A stretch of DNA of 64,000 bases from Mycobacterium sp. 236(2023). Its GTDB lineage: Bacteria; Actinomycetota; Actinomycetes; Mycobacteriales; Mycobacteriaceae. Location of the stretch: NCBI RefSeq assembly GCF_029623955.1, contig NZ_JARSBP010000004.1, positions 744,001 to 808,000 of the forward strand, read 5' to 3'. Below are positions 56,999-64,000 of the stretch, in pieces (the stretch's first letter is position 1; every line of letters begins with the position of its first letter). The position numbers were made by a program, and so were the translations under genes. The notes beneath the pieces are model-generated. The model searched no databases. It worked only from the letters and a program-made list of their open reading frames with translations, and was not told the DNA's origin.

Positions 56999-58210
56999 AT
57001 GGCGTTTTCAGATGGACTTGCAACTATCGCGAAGAAGATCCGCGACATGAGGGACTCCGTACTGACGGAGGAAGCAACAAAGAACGCATTCATCATGCCG
57101 TTCATATCGAACGTGCTCGGTTACGACGTGTTTAATCCCTCGGAAGTGGTACCTGAGTTCGTCGCCGACGTGGGTGTCAAGAAGGGCGAGAAGGTCGACT
57201 ATGCGATTTTCAAAGATGGCCAAGTCCAGATACTGATTGAGTGCAAGAAAATCGGTGACCCCCTGGACCTCCGGTATGCATCGCAGCTCTTCCGGTACTT
57301 CGCTGTCACATCTGCCCGCATCGCGATCCTGACCAACGGTCAGCACTACCACGTCTATACGGACGGCGATCTGCCAAATCGAATGGACGAGAAGCCTTTT
57401 CTGATGTTTGACCTCCTAGACATCGACCGGACGTTAGTCCCCGAGATACAGAAGTTCTCGAAGGAATCCTTCGACATCGAATCGGTGGTTAGTGCCGCGG
57501 AGGAGCTCAAGTACATCGGCGGCATCCGCCGGATTATCGCGGCCGAAGTAAAGGACCCATCAGAGGAATGGGTGCGACTGTTCGTCAACCGCATCTACGA
57601 GGGTCGTACAACCCAGCGGATCATTGATCAATTCCGGCCGCTGGTAGCCAAAGCCCTCAATCAGTACGTGGGCGATCAGGTCAACAGTCGGCTGAAGACC
57701 GCCCTGGGTGACGACGCTCCTGACCCCAATCGCTCCACCGAAATCCCTCGGTCGGAGACACCAGCTCCACCGGCGCCGATTGGGCGAGCTGTACTCGCTG
57801 ATGCAACGGCCAATGCCGATGGCGAGACTGATCCCGGCGTCGTGACGACCGACGAGGAAATTGAGGGGTTCAACATTGTTCGCGCAATCGCGGTCTCCGA
57901 AGTTGCACCTGAGCGTGTCCATTACCGAGATAGCAAGTCGTACTTTGCCGTTCTCTTGGACGACAACAACCGCAAGCCCATCATCCGGCTTAATCTCAAC
58001 GGCAAGAGCGTCAAGTTCGTCACCACGTTCGAGCAGGGTAAGGATGCTGGCATCCGGCGCGACATCACATCGGTGGTTGACATCTACAAGGTTGCAACCG
58101 AGGAGATCCGCCAGACCATCCGGCGCTACGAGAGTGGCGGCGTCAGCGCGGAGCTTTCTACGCCACCCGTCGACGATTCGTCTACTGAAGCAAATACCAG
58201 CGTGCCGTAG
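56999..58210 (+). CDS. Stand-alone HsdR-N-type nuclease (COG4748-like)
   Basis: 403 residues, ATG 56999 with GGGGAG upstream. The N-terminal ~130 residues resemble the endonuclease domain of type I restriction subunit R: PD-(D/E)xK site with Asp68 (KVDYAIF), Glu81 and Lys83 (ILIECKK), followed by the QxxxY motif (SQLFRYF, Gln96-Tyr100) typical of this group. The rest is a helical domain and a second beta domain (YFAVLLDDNNRKPIIRLNLNGKSVKFV). No helicase, methylase or specificity subunit is adjacent. Such stand-alone proteins are common in mobile elements and may act in defence; target unknown. Confidence 0.75.
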   Translation: MAFSDGLATIAKKIRDMRDSVLTEEATKNAFIMPFISNVLGYDVFNPSEVVPEFVADVGVKKGEKVDYAIFKDGQVQILIECKKIGDPLDLRYASQLFRYFAVTSARIAILTNGQHYHVYTDGDLPNRMDEKPFLMFDLLDIDRTLVPEIQKFSKESFDIESVVSAAEELKYIGGIRRIIAAEVKDPSEEWVRLFVNRIYEGRTTQRIIDQFRPLVAKALNQYVGDQVNSRLKTALGDDAPDPNRSTEIPRSETPAPPAPIGRAVLADATANADGETDPGVVTTDEEIEGFNIVRAIAVSEVAPERVHYRDSKSYFAVLLDDNNRKPIIRLNLNGKSVKFVTTFEQGKDAGIRRDITSVVDIYKVATEEIRQTIRRYESGGVSAELSTPPVDDSSTEANTSVP

Positions 58211-58251
58211 ACCGCCGGTCTGGTAGTTGGTAACCAAACATTGTGTTGATC

Positions 58252-58267
58252 TCGCCACTCTTGGCGA
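58252..58267. terminator. Short hairpin between convergent genes
   Basis: TCGCCA-CTCT-TGGCGA, 6-base stem, in the gap after the nuclease gene. It is followed by AAAA on the plus strand rather than a U tract, so terminator function is doubtful. Confidence 0.25.
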
Positions 58268-58436
58268 AAACTTCCGGCGACAGGATGTCGTTTCCGCTAT
58301 CACCGCGAACTTTCGACCCCCCCTCCCCCTCTTGGCGGCGCGAAGTGCTCGCGCACCGTCGTTGCGACCTCCCTCAGGAGTGGGTGTTGGAGGACGATCT
58401 CGTCGCTAGCTAGAGATAGATCTTGTAGAGCTATAC

Positions 58437-60419
58437 TTATGGAGAACCGGCTGGCGCATGTCCACCGATGAAACCCCAAGCCCAGTGCCACATGTCGACC
58501 GACCACTCGGCGATCTGATGCCAGGCGGCAGCGTCGTTAGTCGTCAAGACGGCTGTTATCGACACGACCAGTGATGTACCGGAGATCATGAGCGCACGCT
58601 TACTGAGACGGTTGCTTGCTGCGCTTGAGCCGAGGGCAGACGCGGTTGCCAGTACGTCGCGGTAGGCACTGTCGTCCGATATAAGTCGTTCAAACGCGCT
58701 GGTGCATCTTTGTGCAAAGCGGTCCATCAAGTCGAAAGCCTCTGCGGGATAGGGGTCTCCCGGTATAGGAACTGCTTCTGCCTGAATGCTGTAGAAGAGC
58801 CGCGTCTCCGCTTCCCATAGAAAAGCCGTGTCGCGTGCGACAACAGGCAGATCCAAACTTGATGTGAGTAACTCTTCTCTAAGCTGATCGACCTGCCGCG
58901 GCGTAAACTCCCGATGCTTACTTTGCGCAGCATCCCTTGCAGCAGAGAGAGTTTCACCGTGCTGCTCCGTGTACCGGACTACTGCGAAGGCCAACAAGAA
59001 GCCCCTCACAGCTTCGTCGGTCATAGCAGCTAGGGCGGAAACAGAGAGCGGCTTCGGGCCGTATCCTGGCTCGTCGTTGTGGTCGGCAAATACCTGATAC
59101 GAAGCGACTAGACCCCAGCAGTTCCTTAAGTCCTCGCCGTCATCGCGGCGAAGTGAATTGCCTTGCGTTAGAACCCCTCCAGGAAGTTGCGGCGAGATGT
59201 AGTTGTACACATGGTCGCCGTCCATACCTAGAGCACGCAGAGGGTCGCGCATTTCTCGCGTGGGACTCGCTGCCGTGGGGTCAAAATTCGCGAAAATGTT
59301 GAAGTCCATCACCGGCTGCCTGGCTTCGGTGGCGGCGAAATAGCCGCCGCAACGACTGGCGAGCCACGAGCGAGCTAGGTCATGCAGTCGCTTACGCTCC
59401 CGCTGTGTGGCACGTATCGCGGCGAAGTTTCGCGATTCAACGTGAGGTGGTTTGAGTCCCCGCCAGGTTAGCGTCGGATCATGCTGCGCCTTCCAAACCT
59501 TATTAAGGGAGGTTTGGCCTTCCTCGCTGAGTCGAACGTATGCGGTTATCGCAGTTAGGCTATGCCCCAACTGAACGGCGGTCAGTTGAACTGACCCGAA
59601 CTCCATGGGCAAAGCTTCGCGCTTCGCATCGCCAGCGAAATACCTAGACTTGGGGTCCACCACGGTGCCGATCTGTGTCCACATCATTTGGCTTACCCTG
59701 CGAGCCTGTGTCACCCGGTCGGCATTCGATCCATAGATGTCGAGTAGCGGACTTGGCGCATCCCACCCGTTCTTTTCGAGTGCCTGCCTCAGGTTGGAGT
59801 ACATGCTGGGCGGAAAAAATTCGACCACCCAGATGCCACCCTGGGTGACTTTCTCATCAGCGGGGACGATCAGGTTCTTCCGAGGATCATCGAGGCGCTC
59901 CACCTTCAACCGCTCGTAGTGATTGAACGCTGAGAGAAAGTTGCGCCCATTGTTGAGTCGGTATCGAAATTGCCACGGCGCTCGACGACCTCGCGAAGAC
60001 CTCAGAGTCCAATCGAGGAGGCGGTATGGGATGTCGTACCACCGCCACCGTGCGCCAATTGTCGGTACAAGTTGGCGAGCCCGCTCGACGTCGGCACTAA
60101 TTCTCGCCATGTCGATCTCGGGCTCTTGGGTTGCGGTGGGTGTAACGGCCGGCTCATCGGGACTGGAAGTGGCAGGCGGCTCTGGGGATGTGTCGTTCTC
60201 TGTAGTCGATTTGCTCTCCGGTACCTCGGTGGGTCTGAACCGCCGCCAGACCCGCGCCAAGGCAATTGCGGCAGCGATGGCCGCTGAGAGGGTTACCGTC
60301 CACTCAACCCCCGCCGGACGGGATCGCGCAATCTTGACGCAGGTCGGCTTCTTGACCACGGGAACTCCATCGCTACTGACGGTCTTCCACGATATTGGTG
60401 CCGTGCGTTCCGACAGCAA
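58437..60419 (-). CDS. Large membrane-anchored protein of unknown function
   Basis: 660 residues from TTG 60419, the best-placed start (AGGGG just upstream). One helix near 38-58 (VEWTVTLSAAIAAAIALA), a Glu/Pro/Thr-rich linker, then a large soluble domain of about 500 residues (WRWYDIPYRLLDWTLRSSRGRRAPWQFRYRLNNGRNFLSAFNHY, AITAYVRLSEEGQ, then AVVRYTEQHGETLSAARDAAQSKHREFTPRQVDQLREEL), and a second hydrophobic helix near the C-terminus (ALMISGTSLVVSITAVL). I do not recognise a family. The protein would sit in the membrane by both ends, or span it. Convergent with the nuclease gene. Confidence 0.65.
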   Translation of the reverse strand: MLSERTAPISWKTVSSDGVPVVKKPTCVKIARSRPAGVEWTVTLSAAIAAAIALARVWRRFRPTEVPESKSTTENDTSPEPPATSSPDEPAVTPTATQEPEIDMARISADVERARQLVPTIGARWRWYDIPYRLLDWTLRSSRGRRAPWQFRYRLNNGRNFLSAFNHYERLKVERLDDPRKNLIVPADEKVTQGGIWVVEFFPPSMYSNLRQALEKNGWDAPSPLLDIYGSNADRVTQARRVSQMMWTQIGTVVDPKSRYFAGDAKREALPMEFGSVQLTAVQLGHSLTAITAYVRLSEEGQTSLNKVWKAQHDPTLTWRGLKPPHVESRNFAAIRATQRERKRLHDLARSWLASRCGGYFAATEARQPVMDFNIFANFDPTAASPTREMRDPLRALGMDGDHVYNYISPQLPGGVLTQGNSLRRDDGEDLRNCWGLVASYQVFADHNDEPGYGPKPLSVSALAAMTDEAVRGFLLAFAVVRYTEQHGETLSAARDAAQSKHREFTPRQVDQLREELLTSSLDLPVVARDTAFLWEAETRLFYSIQAEAVPIPGDPYPAEAFDLMDRFAQRCTSAFERLISDDSAYRDVLATASALGSSAASNRLSKRALMISGTSLVVSITAVLTTNDAAAWHQIAEWSVDMWHWAWGFIGGHAPAGSP

Positions 60420-60577
60420 CCGCCCCTTGCGGGAGTAGCTGGCTGCCGCCCAGTCTGCTGCATCTCCGTGTGGAAGTACTTCATCTCAAAACTAAAGTTC
60501 TGCAACACAAGGACTGAGAGCGACTGTCGGATAAACATTGCCAGTTGGCGGCGTCTCAGAAGTTGCTCCAAAAGTGA

Positions 60578-60613
60578 TGTCTCATATGTACAACTTTTGA
60601 TACTTATGAGACA
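60578..60613. repeat. Inverted repeat / possible resolvase res site
   Basis: TGTCTCATA and TATGAGACA are exact 9-base arms around an 18-base AT-rich spacer, ending nine bases before the resolvase ATG. A further GTCTCA lies at 60553-60558 and a GTCTCAT at 61273-61279 after the gene. Serine resolvases bind paired repeats of this kind. Confidence 0.6.
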
Positions 60614-60621
60614 CTCGACGC

Positions 60622-61227
60622 ATGGTCACCCAAACCACGCCCGCCGTCACCGGAACCCAACTCGGCTACGCCCGCGTTAGCACCACCCATCAGTCGCTCG
60701 ATCAACAGACGGATGCGCTGACTGCAGCAGGCGTCGATGCCGACCGCGTCTACACGGACAAGTTCTCGGGGACTTCAACGCGGCAGCAGCGCCCCGGCCT
60801 TGCCGCACTACTGGACTACGCACGACGGGGCGACGCCATCGTCGTGGTCGGCATTGACCGCTTGGGCCGTAACGCTGCCGAGGTGATGGTGACCATCCGC
60901 GACCTCGGTGAGCGCGGGATTGTGCTGAGGTCCCTTCGCGAAGGCATCGACACCTCAAATGCCACTGGCCGAATGGTTGCGGGGGTTCTCGCCAGCCTCG
61001 CGGAATTAGAGTTGGAACTGGGACGTGAGCGTCGCTCCGCCGCTCGTGAGGCGCGTCGGGCCCGTGGGCAGTCCATTGGACGGCCGAAAGCATTGAACAA
61101 CTCCAAAGCCGCTCTTGCCCAGCGCATGCACGCAGCCGGTGAGCCGGCTAGCTCGATCGCCGACACGTTAGGTGTCAGCCGAGCGACTATCTACCGTGCA
61201 CTTGCCAATGGCGCGGATATCGACTGA
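60622..61227 (+). CDS. Serine recombinase, resolvase/invertase type
   Basis: 201 residues. Catalytic domain: LGYARVS with nucleophile Ser20 and Arg18, DQQTDAL, and GIDRLGRNAAEV with Asp79, Arg80 and Arg83. The C-terminal helix-turn-helix (PASSIADTLGVSRATIYRAL) is about 160-195. This is the size of Tn3-type resolvases or invertases, not large serine integrases. It may resolve the element or control its inversion. The inverted repeat just upstream is a likely recombination site. Confidence 0.93.
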   Translation: MVTQTTPAVTGTQLGYARVSTTHQSLDQQTDALTAAGVDADRVYTDKFSGTSTRQQRPGLAALLDYARRGDAIVVVGIDRLGRNAAEVMVTIRDLGERGIVLRSLREGIDTSNATGRMVAGVLASLAELELELGRERRSAAREARRARGQSIGRPKALNNSKAALAQRMHAAGEPASSIADTLGVSRATIYRALANGADID

Positions 61228-61380
61228 AAACCTCGCACGGGTCCTGTGGCTGCTCTCTAGTTCCGAAACCACGTCTCATCTTTGACGCGCTGTCAAATTT
61301 GTGGCGGAAAAGGTTGTGGGACAGAGCTATTCGTATCGAGTCGCACTAACTGGACGAGCTAGTGAGTCTCGTGAAGGTCG

Positions 61381-62148
61381 CTAGATGACGGTGGGCGGCA
61401 CCTTCGGGGTCTTCCGCACGTAGTTGTCCCACGGCGTCGTTCTGAAGCCAGCGGCCTTCATCTCGTCTCTGGCATGTTCGACAAAGTCGTCGGTCTGCCG
61501 CTGCAACGTGTCGAGGAAACTCAGGACCGCTTTCTTTGAGTCGTCAGACGTGTACTCGGTTTTACCGAGTTCTTTGCGAACCACCATGGCAAAGTTGTTC
61601 ATTTCGTCAGCTGCGATCTTCTGCGTCACGACCACGGCGAAGGGCTCGACCGTCATCCGAGCTACGGCAAGTATTGCCACTACGACCTTGTCCGATGCTG
61701 CCAACACTGCAGGCGAGTTTGCCGTCATCTTCAACCTGTAGTGCGGAGCGGCGATCCGCTTCTGCGCATCGGCCACCTTCTGCCCATGTGCAATCTTCTT
61801 CTCGGCCGCTGTGTCGTCCTTGCCCTGGACGTTATTCATGAGGTCGCGGATCATGTTGAACGCTCCCTCCGTATCGATTGTGTCGACCAGGATGCCCGAG
61901 CAGATCTGCGCGAATTCGTCTGCCGCTGCGATCAACGTCTGCTCCTCGCGCAGCTTGTCCTCTCGAGTCTCCTTGTGGGTCTGAGTCGTATCCTCGCGAT
62001 CCTCTTGGCGACCGAGCTTCTTGTCCTCGTGCTTGAACTTCCGCCTGTCGCTGAAGCGATTGTTTAGGAAGGTTCCGAGCACACCAGCGACGCCGGTGCT
62101 GCCTACGCCAGCCCAGAACTGGTGCGTTGTGAAGATCTCGAACCACAT
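61381..62148 (-). CDS. Membrane-anchored coiled-coil protein, unknown
   Basis: 255 residues from ATG 62148, with AGGGTGA six bases upstream. One N-terminal hydrophobic helix (FWAGVGSTGVAGVLGTFL) leads to a highly charged stretch (FKHEDKKLGRQEDREDTTQTHKETREDKLREEQ) that should be coiled coil, then a helical domain (AADEFAQICSG, MNNFAMVVRKELGK, FLDTLQRQTDDFVEHARDEM). Not recognised. The anchor-plus-coiled-coil layout resembles the protein at 56440-56871, though not its sequence. Confidence 0.6.
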   Translation of the reverse strand: MWFEIFTTHQFWAGVGSTGVAGVLGTFLNNRFSDRRKFKHEDKKLGRQEDREDTTQTHKETREDKLREEQTLIAAADEFAQICSGILVDTIDTEGAFNMIRDLMNNVQGKDDTAAEKKIAHGQKVADAQKRIAAPHYRLKMTANSPAVLAASDKVVVAILAVARMTVEPFAVVVTQKIAADEMNNFAMVVRKELGKTEYTSDDSKKAVLSFLDTLQRQTDDFVEHARDEMKAAGFRTTPWDNYVRKTPKVPPTVI

Positions 62149-62545
62149 GACCGTCACCCTAGTGGCACGCTGTGACAGTTCAGGTGTGCGACACAGCATT
62201 GGTTAGTCGCGTTGTTTATTCCACAATGTGCAGAATGGCAGCAAGCTCGCTAATACTGATACAGAACGCAAGACACGAATGTAATACCGAGTAGTCATAC
62301 CTAATGATCAATCCGAAACGAGTGCAACGGACCAGCGAGACTAAACAACTTATCGAAGAACTCCAACGTGGTGCGACGTTCTCGGTAGTTATCGACAGAT
62401 TCGACGCGCCGAATGCGACCGAACTGCATCCATTTATCGATGCTGGAAAAACCAATGGACATACACGGGCTACTGTCGTGACGATCGCAAGATGCCGGTC
62501 GTAGAATTTTCCGGCTACCTCACCATTGCTTAGGTGATGGCGTGA
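62149..62545. other. AT-rich gap with possible small ORF (397 bases)
   Basis: GC is visibly low (28 of 60 bases at 62281-62340). A plus-strand frame at 62304-62504 could code 66 residues (MINPKRVQRTSETKQLIEELQRGATF), but has no ribosome site and no known match. The rest shows nothing I can name. Confidence 0.4.
62304..62504 (+). CDS. Possible small protein, 66 residues
   Basis: MINPKRVQRTSETKQLIEELQRGATFSVVIDRFD looks like a plausible soluble helix-strand start, but the gene lacks a Shine-Dalgarno sequence and is surrounded by low-GC non-coding DNA. Reported only as possible. Confidence 0.25.
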   Translation: MINPKRVQRTSETKQLIEELQRGATFSVVIDRFDAPNATELHPFIDAGKTNGHTRATVVTIARCRS

Positions 62546-63229
62546 TTACTCAGCCGTCAGCGCCCTCCGGCCTTCGTCTTCTTGGGGATTGGAGTCCTCG
62601 TCAGTGTCGGGGTGCTCCTTCAGCCAGTCCTTCCAGTACAGGCGATTGATCAGCCTCCTCCGAATCCTGCCTGGCAAATTCGACTCGACAGGTGCGCCCT
62701 GCATTGGGCGTTCCCACTCCACACTATTGGCATCCATGAACGTCAACTTCACCACGACCTCTTCAGCGCACAGTTCTGCGTCGTCGGGCATCTCTACGTA
62801 GTAGCGCCGGTCCTCACCAGGGAGGATCGTGTCGGTGATGTCCATGTCCTTTTCGTCCCGCAGGTGATGATAAAGAACCGTCTTCTTGTGCGGTCTAAAC
62901 CATCGGTCAGATCGCGACAGTCGCTGTCTAGCAGTCCTGTCGGTCATCTCAATGACGATTGCAGCATTCGTTATCAGCGCCGATGAGTGGTTGTGAACCC
63001 TCCCCCGAACCGAGACGAGAAAGAAGTCTTCATTCATAAGGCTGGTGTAGTGGCTGGGGAAGGTGATCAACGACGCTTGCTCACGACGCTTATCCTTCTG
63101 ATTCGTTCGCATTATTCGGAATGCAAGAAACAGTGACCCGGCAGTCAACAGCGACCCAACCCACTGCCCGGCGGTTCCCCAAACAGATGCGTACAACGGG
63201 TAGTGCCAGAGATCTCCCAACCAATCCAC
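62546..63229 (-). CDS. Small membrane protein with charged cytoplasmic domain, unknown
   Basis: 227 residues from GTG 63229 (VDWLGDLWHYPLYASVWGTAGQW). A hydrophobic helix (WVGSLLTAGSLFLAFRI) is followed by a domain rich in beta strands (LVSVRGRVHNHSSALITNAAIVIEMTDRTAR, RRYYVEMPDDAELCAEEVVVKLTFMDANSVEWERP) and a polar tail. No ribosome site is clear. Codons are open to 63322. Not recognised; could sense a ligand at the membrane. Confidence 0.55.
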   Translation of the reverse strand: MDWLGDLWHYPLYASVWGTAGQWVGSLLTAGSLFLAFRIMRTNQKDKRREQASLITFPSHYTSLMNEDFFLVSVRGRVHNHSSALITNAAIVIEMTDRTARQRLSRSDRWFRPHKKTVLYHHLRDEKDMDITDTILPGEDRRYYVEMPDDAELCAEEVVVKLTFMDANSVEWERPMQGAPVESNLPGRIRRRLINRLYWKDWLKEHPDTDEDSNPQEDEGRRALTAE

Positions 63230-63653
63230 CCGATGATGATGACATGACCTGCCACGTTCACCGGGGAGCCAGTGCCGAAGGAGAAGCCCAACTCGTGCTC
63301 TCCAAGAAATCCAAACCAACATACGAACGCACGGCCAGGATTCTCAGTACCTGAGAGGAGGGTGCCGGTCCTATCCACCTAAGGGAGTTCGGCCGCCCTA
63401 TCCCATCTGACGGGGATTGTAATCGCATGTCCAGCAACAACATTGGTCCGCAACGAAATCATAAAGCGAGGCAGATTGCTGCACAAGCGTCACGAGACTT
63501 GCCTCGGCTGGAGCAAAGGTCGTTGCAGCCAGCCGAGGCGAAGTTTCTTGTGTCCTTTCTTCGGGTCAGTGGGTCAGCCCACGGCAAAGACGCATGCGTG
63601 GGCACTGATCGCGGAACAGCGGGAACCCACCAGCATCGGCGTTGTGGCCAGGC
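63230..63653. other. Gap with overlapping inverted repeats (424 bases)
   Basis: No gene supported. Short plus-strand frames at 63427-63666 and 63443-63670 lack support. Inverted repeat GCCCACG (63577-63583) with CGTGGGC (63597-63603) and a second one, GTGGG-TCAG-CCCAC (63569-63582), share the same CCCAC, so only one can form at a time. Confidence 0.4.
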
Positions 63654-64000
63654 TCAGACGCAATGACTGAAAAGTCCTTCTGGCGCATCGAGAAGCCACC
63701 GATCTTCCAGGCTCTCCGAGCCTGTTTCAGTAGAAGTAAGTTGCACACACTCACTAGAGGTAGGGGTCTCCATACCTTCTCCGAAACTGACTCCACCCTC
63801 TCCATACATTTCCTGAAAGACCCTCCCCGGGTTGAGCGCATCCACGTCGACACCCGGCGCTAGCCGGTACCGCCACGGCGATGACTCCGGCACGAGTGCG
63901 ATCATGCGCAGCATGTGGAGTGCTTTCAAAGCGACATCGACGGTGTTGTGTACGCGGTCGAGGACGCGGGAAATGCTAGCCACGTCGCTGCCACGCGGAT
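63654..64000 (-). CDS. C-terminal part of a winged-helix protein (partial)
   Basis: The frame is open from the right edge of the window to TGA at 63654, so the gene probably starts outside. The visible part begins PRGSDVASISRVLDRVHNTVDVALKALHMLRMIALVPESSPWRYRLAPG, which reads as a winged helix-turn-helix (DNA-binding helices then a beta wing). A Gly/Thr/Ser-rich tail of about 60 residues follows. Could be a replication or regulatory protein of the element. A GTG at 63983 is an alternative start. Confidence 0.45.
   Translation of the reverse strand, partial: PRGSDVASISRVLDRVHNTVDVALKALHMLRMIALVPESSPWRYRLAPGVDVDALNPGRVFQEMYGEGGVSFGEGMETPTSSECVQLTSTETGSESLEDRWLLDAPEGLFSHCV

Larger units (their letters stand above)
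55878..64000. mobile_element. Integrated element (one end), at tRNA-Pro
   Basis: The displaced tRNA 3' half at 55878-55922 faces the chromosome on its left, so the element should lie to the right. Genes there differ from the rest: lower GC (28 G+C in the 60 bases 62281-62340), unrecognised membrane proteins, a nuclease and a serine resolvase. The integrase, the intact tRNA-Pro and the far end are not in the window. The element could be a prophage remnant, an integrative element or a defence island. Confidence 0.65.

Noticed and set aside
58315..58331. Pyrimidine-rich run of C and T
   Set aside because: Noted as a possible structural element but it is short and has no partner or context that gives it meaning.

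Overview
The window looks like the chromosome of an environmental, fast-growing mycobacterium (Mycolicibacterium-type). GC is high. It carries an mmpS-mmpL pair, a PknH-like sensor lipoprotein, two copies of a mycobacterial proline-rich membrane family, furA-katG, a monomeric isocitrate dehydrogenase, DUF732-type secreted proteins, and several TANNNT-N6/7-ATG/GTG leaderless starts. Everything here was read by eye from the bases and translations; no database search was run.

Layout. 1-7.2 kb: end of a ferredoxin-type reductase, a membrane Ser/Thr kinase coupled to a SnoaL-like protein, a Nudix hydrolase, a DUF2993-like protein, an SGNH hydrolase, several mycobacterial proteins of unknown function and a cytochrome P450. 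7.4-12.6 kb: mmpS-mmpL export pair and small secreted proteins. 12.7-16.2 kb: an MFS carrier, an acyl-CoA-dehydrogenase-fold flavoprotein and a proline-rich membrane protein. 16.5-20.1 kb: a minimal ethanolamine operon (eat-eutB-eutC). 20.1-25 kb: sensor lipoprotein, Tex, and a thiamine-diphosphate enzyme closed by a 14-bp hairpin. 25-27.8 kb: furA-katG. 27.9-33.8 kb: membrane acyltransferase, second proline-rich membrane protein, isocitrate dehydrogenase and a lipoprotein. 33.9-38.1 kb: a four-gene Fe/siderophore/cobalamin-type ABC importer and a cupin. 38.1-41.3 kb: amino-acid permease, an exported protein with an M15-like metal motif, and a zinc alcohol dehydrogenase. 41.4-48.1 kb: a sulfonate-type ABC importer flanked by two large secreted hydrolases with acidic linkers. 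48.1-51.6 kb: methyltransferase, an isochorismatase-Nudix fusion, a RibD-C/DHFR-like reductase and a DUF4239 membrane protein. 51.6-54.1 kb: arsenic resistance cluster (arsC, acr3, arsI, divergent arsR). 54.1-55.5 kb: STAS and GAF-ANTAR regulators.

At 55.88-55.92 kb lies the 3' half of a tRNA-Pro (GGG anticodon) on the minus strand, without its 5' half. This fits an attachment-site remnant. To its right, to the end of the window, GC drops and the genes change character: an HsdR-N-type nuclease without a helicase, a large unrecognised double-membrane-anchored protein, several small membrane-anchored proteins, and a serine resolvase with an inverted repeat just upstream. I read this as one end of an integrated element. 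Its integrase and other end are not in view. It is the best place in the window to look for an undescribed system, possibly phage defence.
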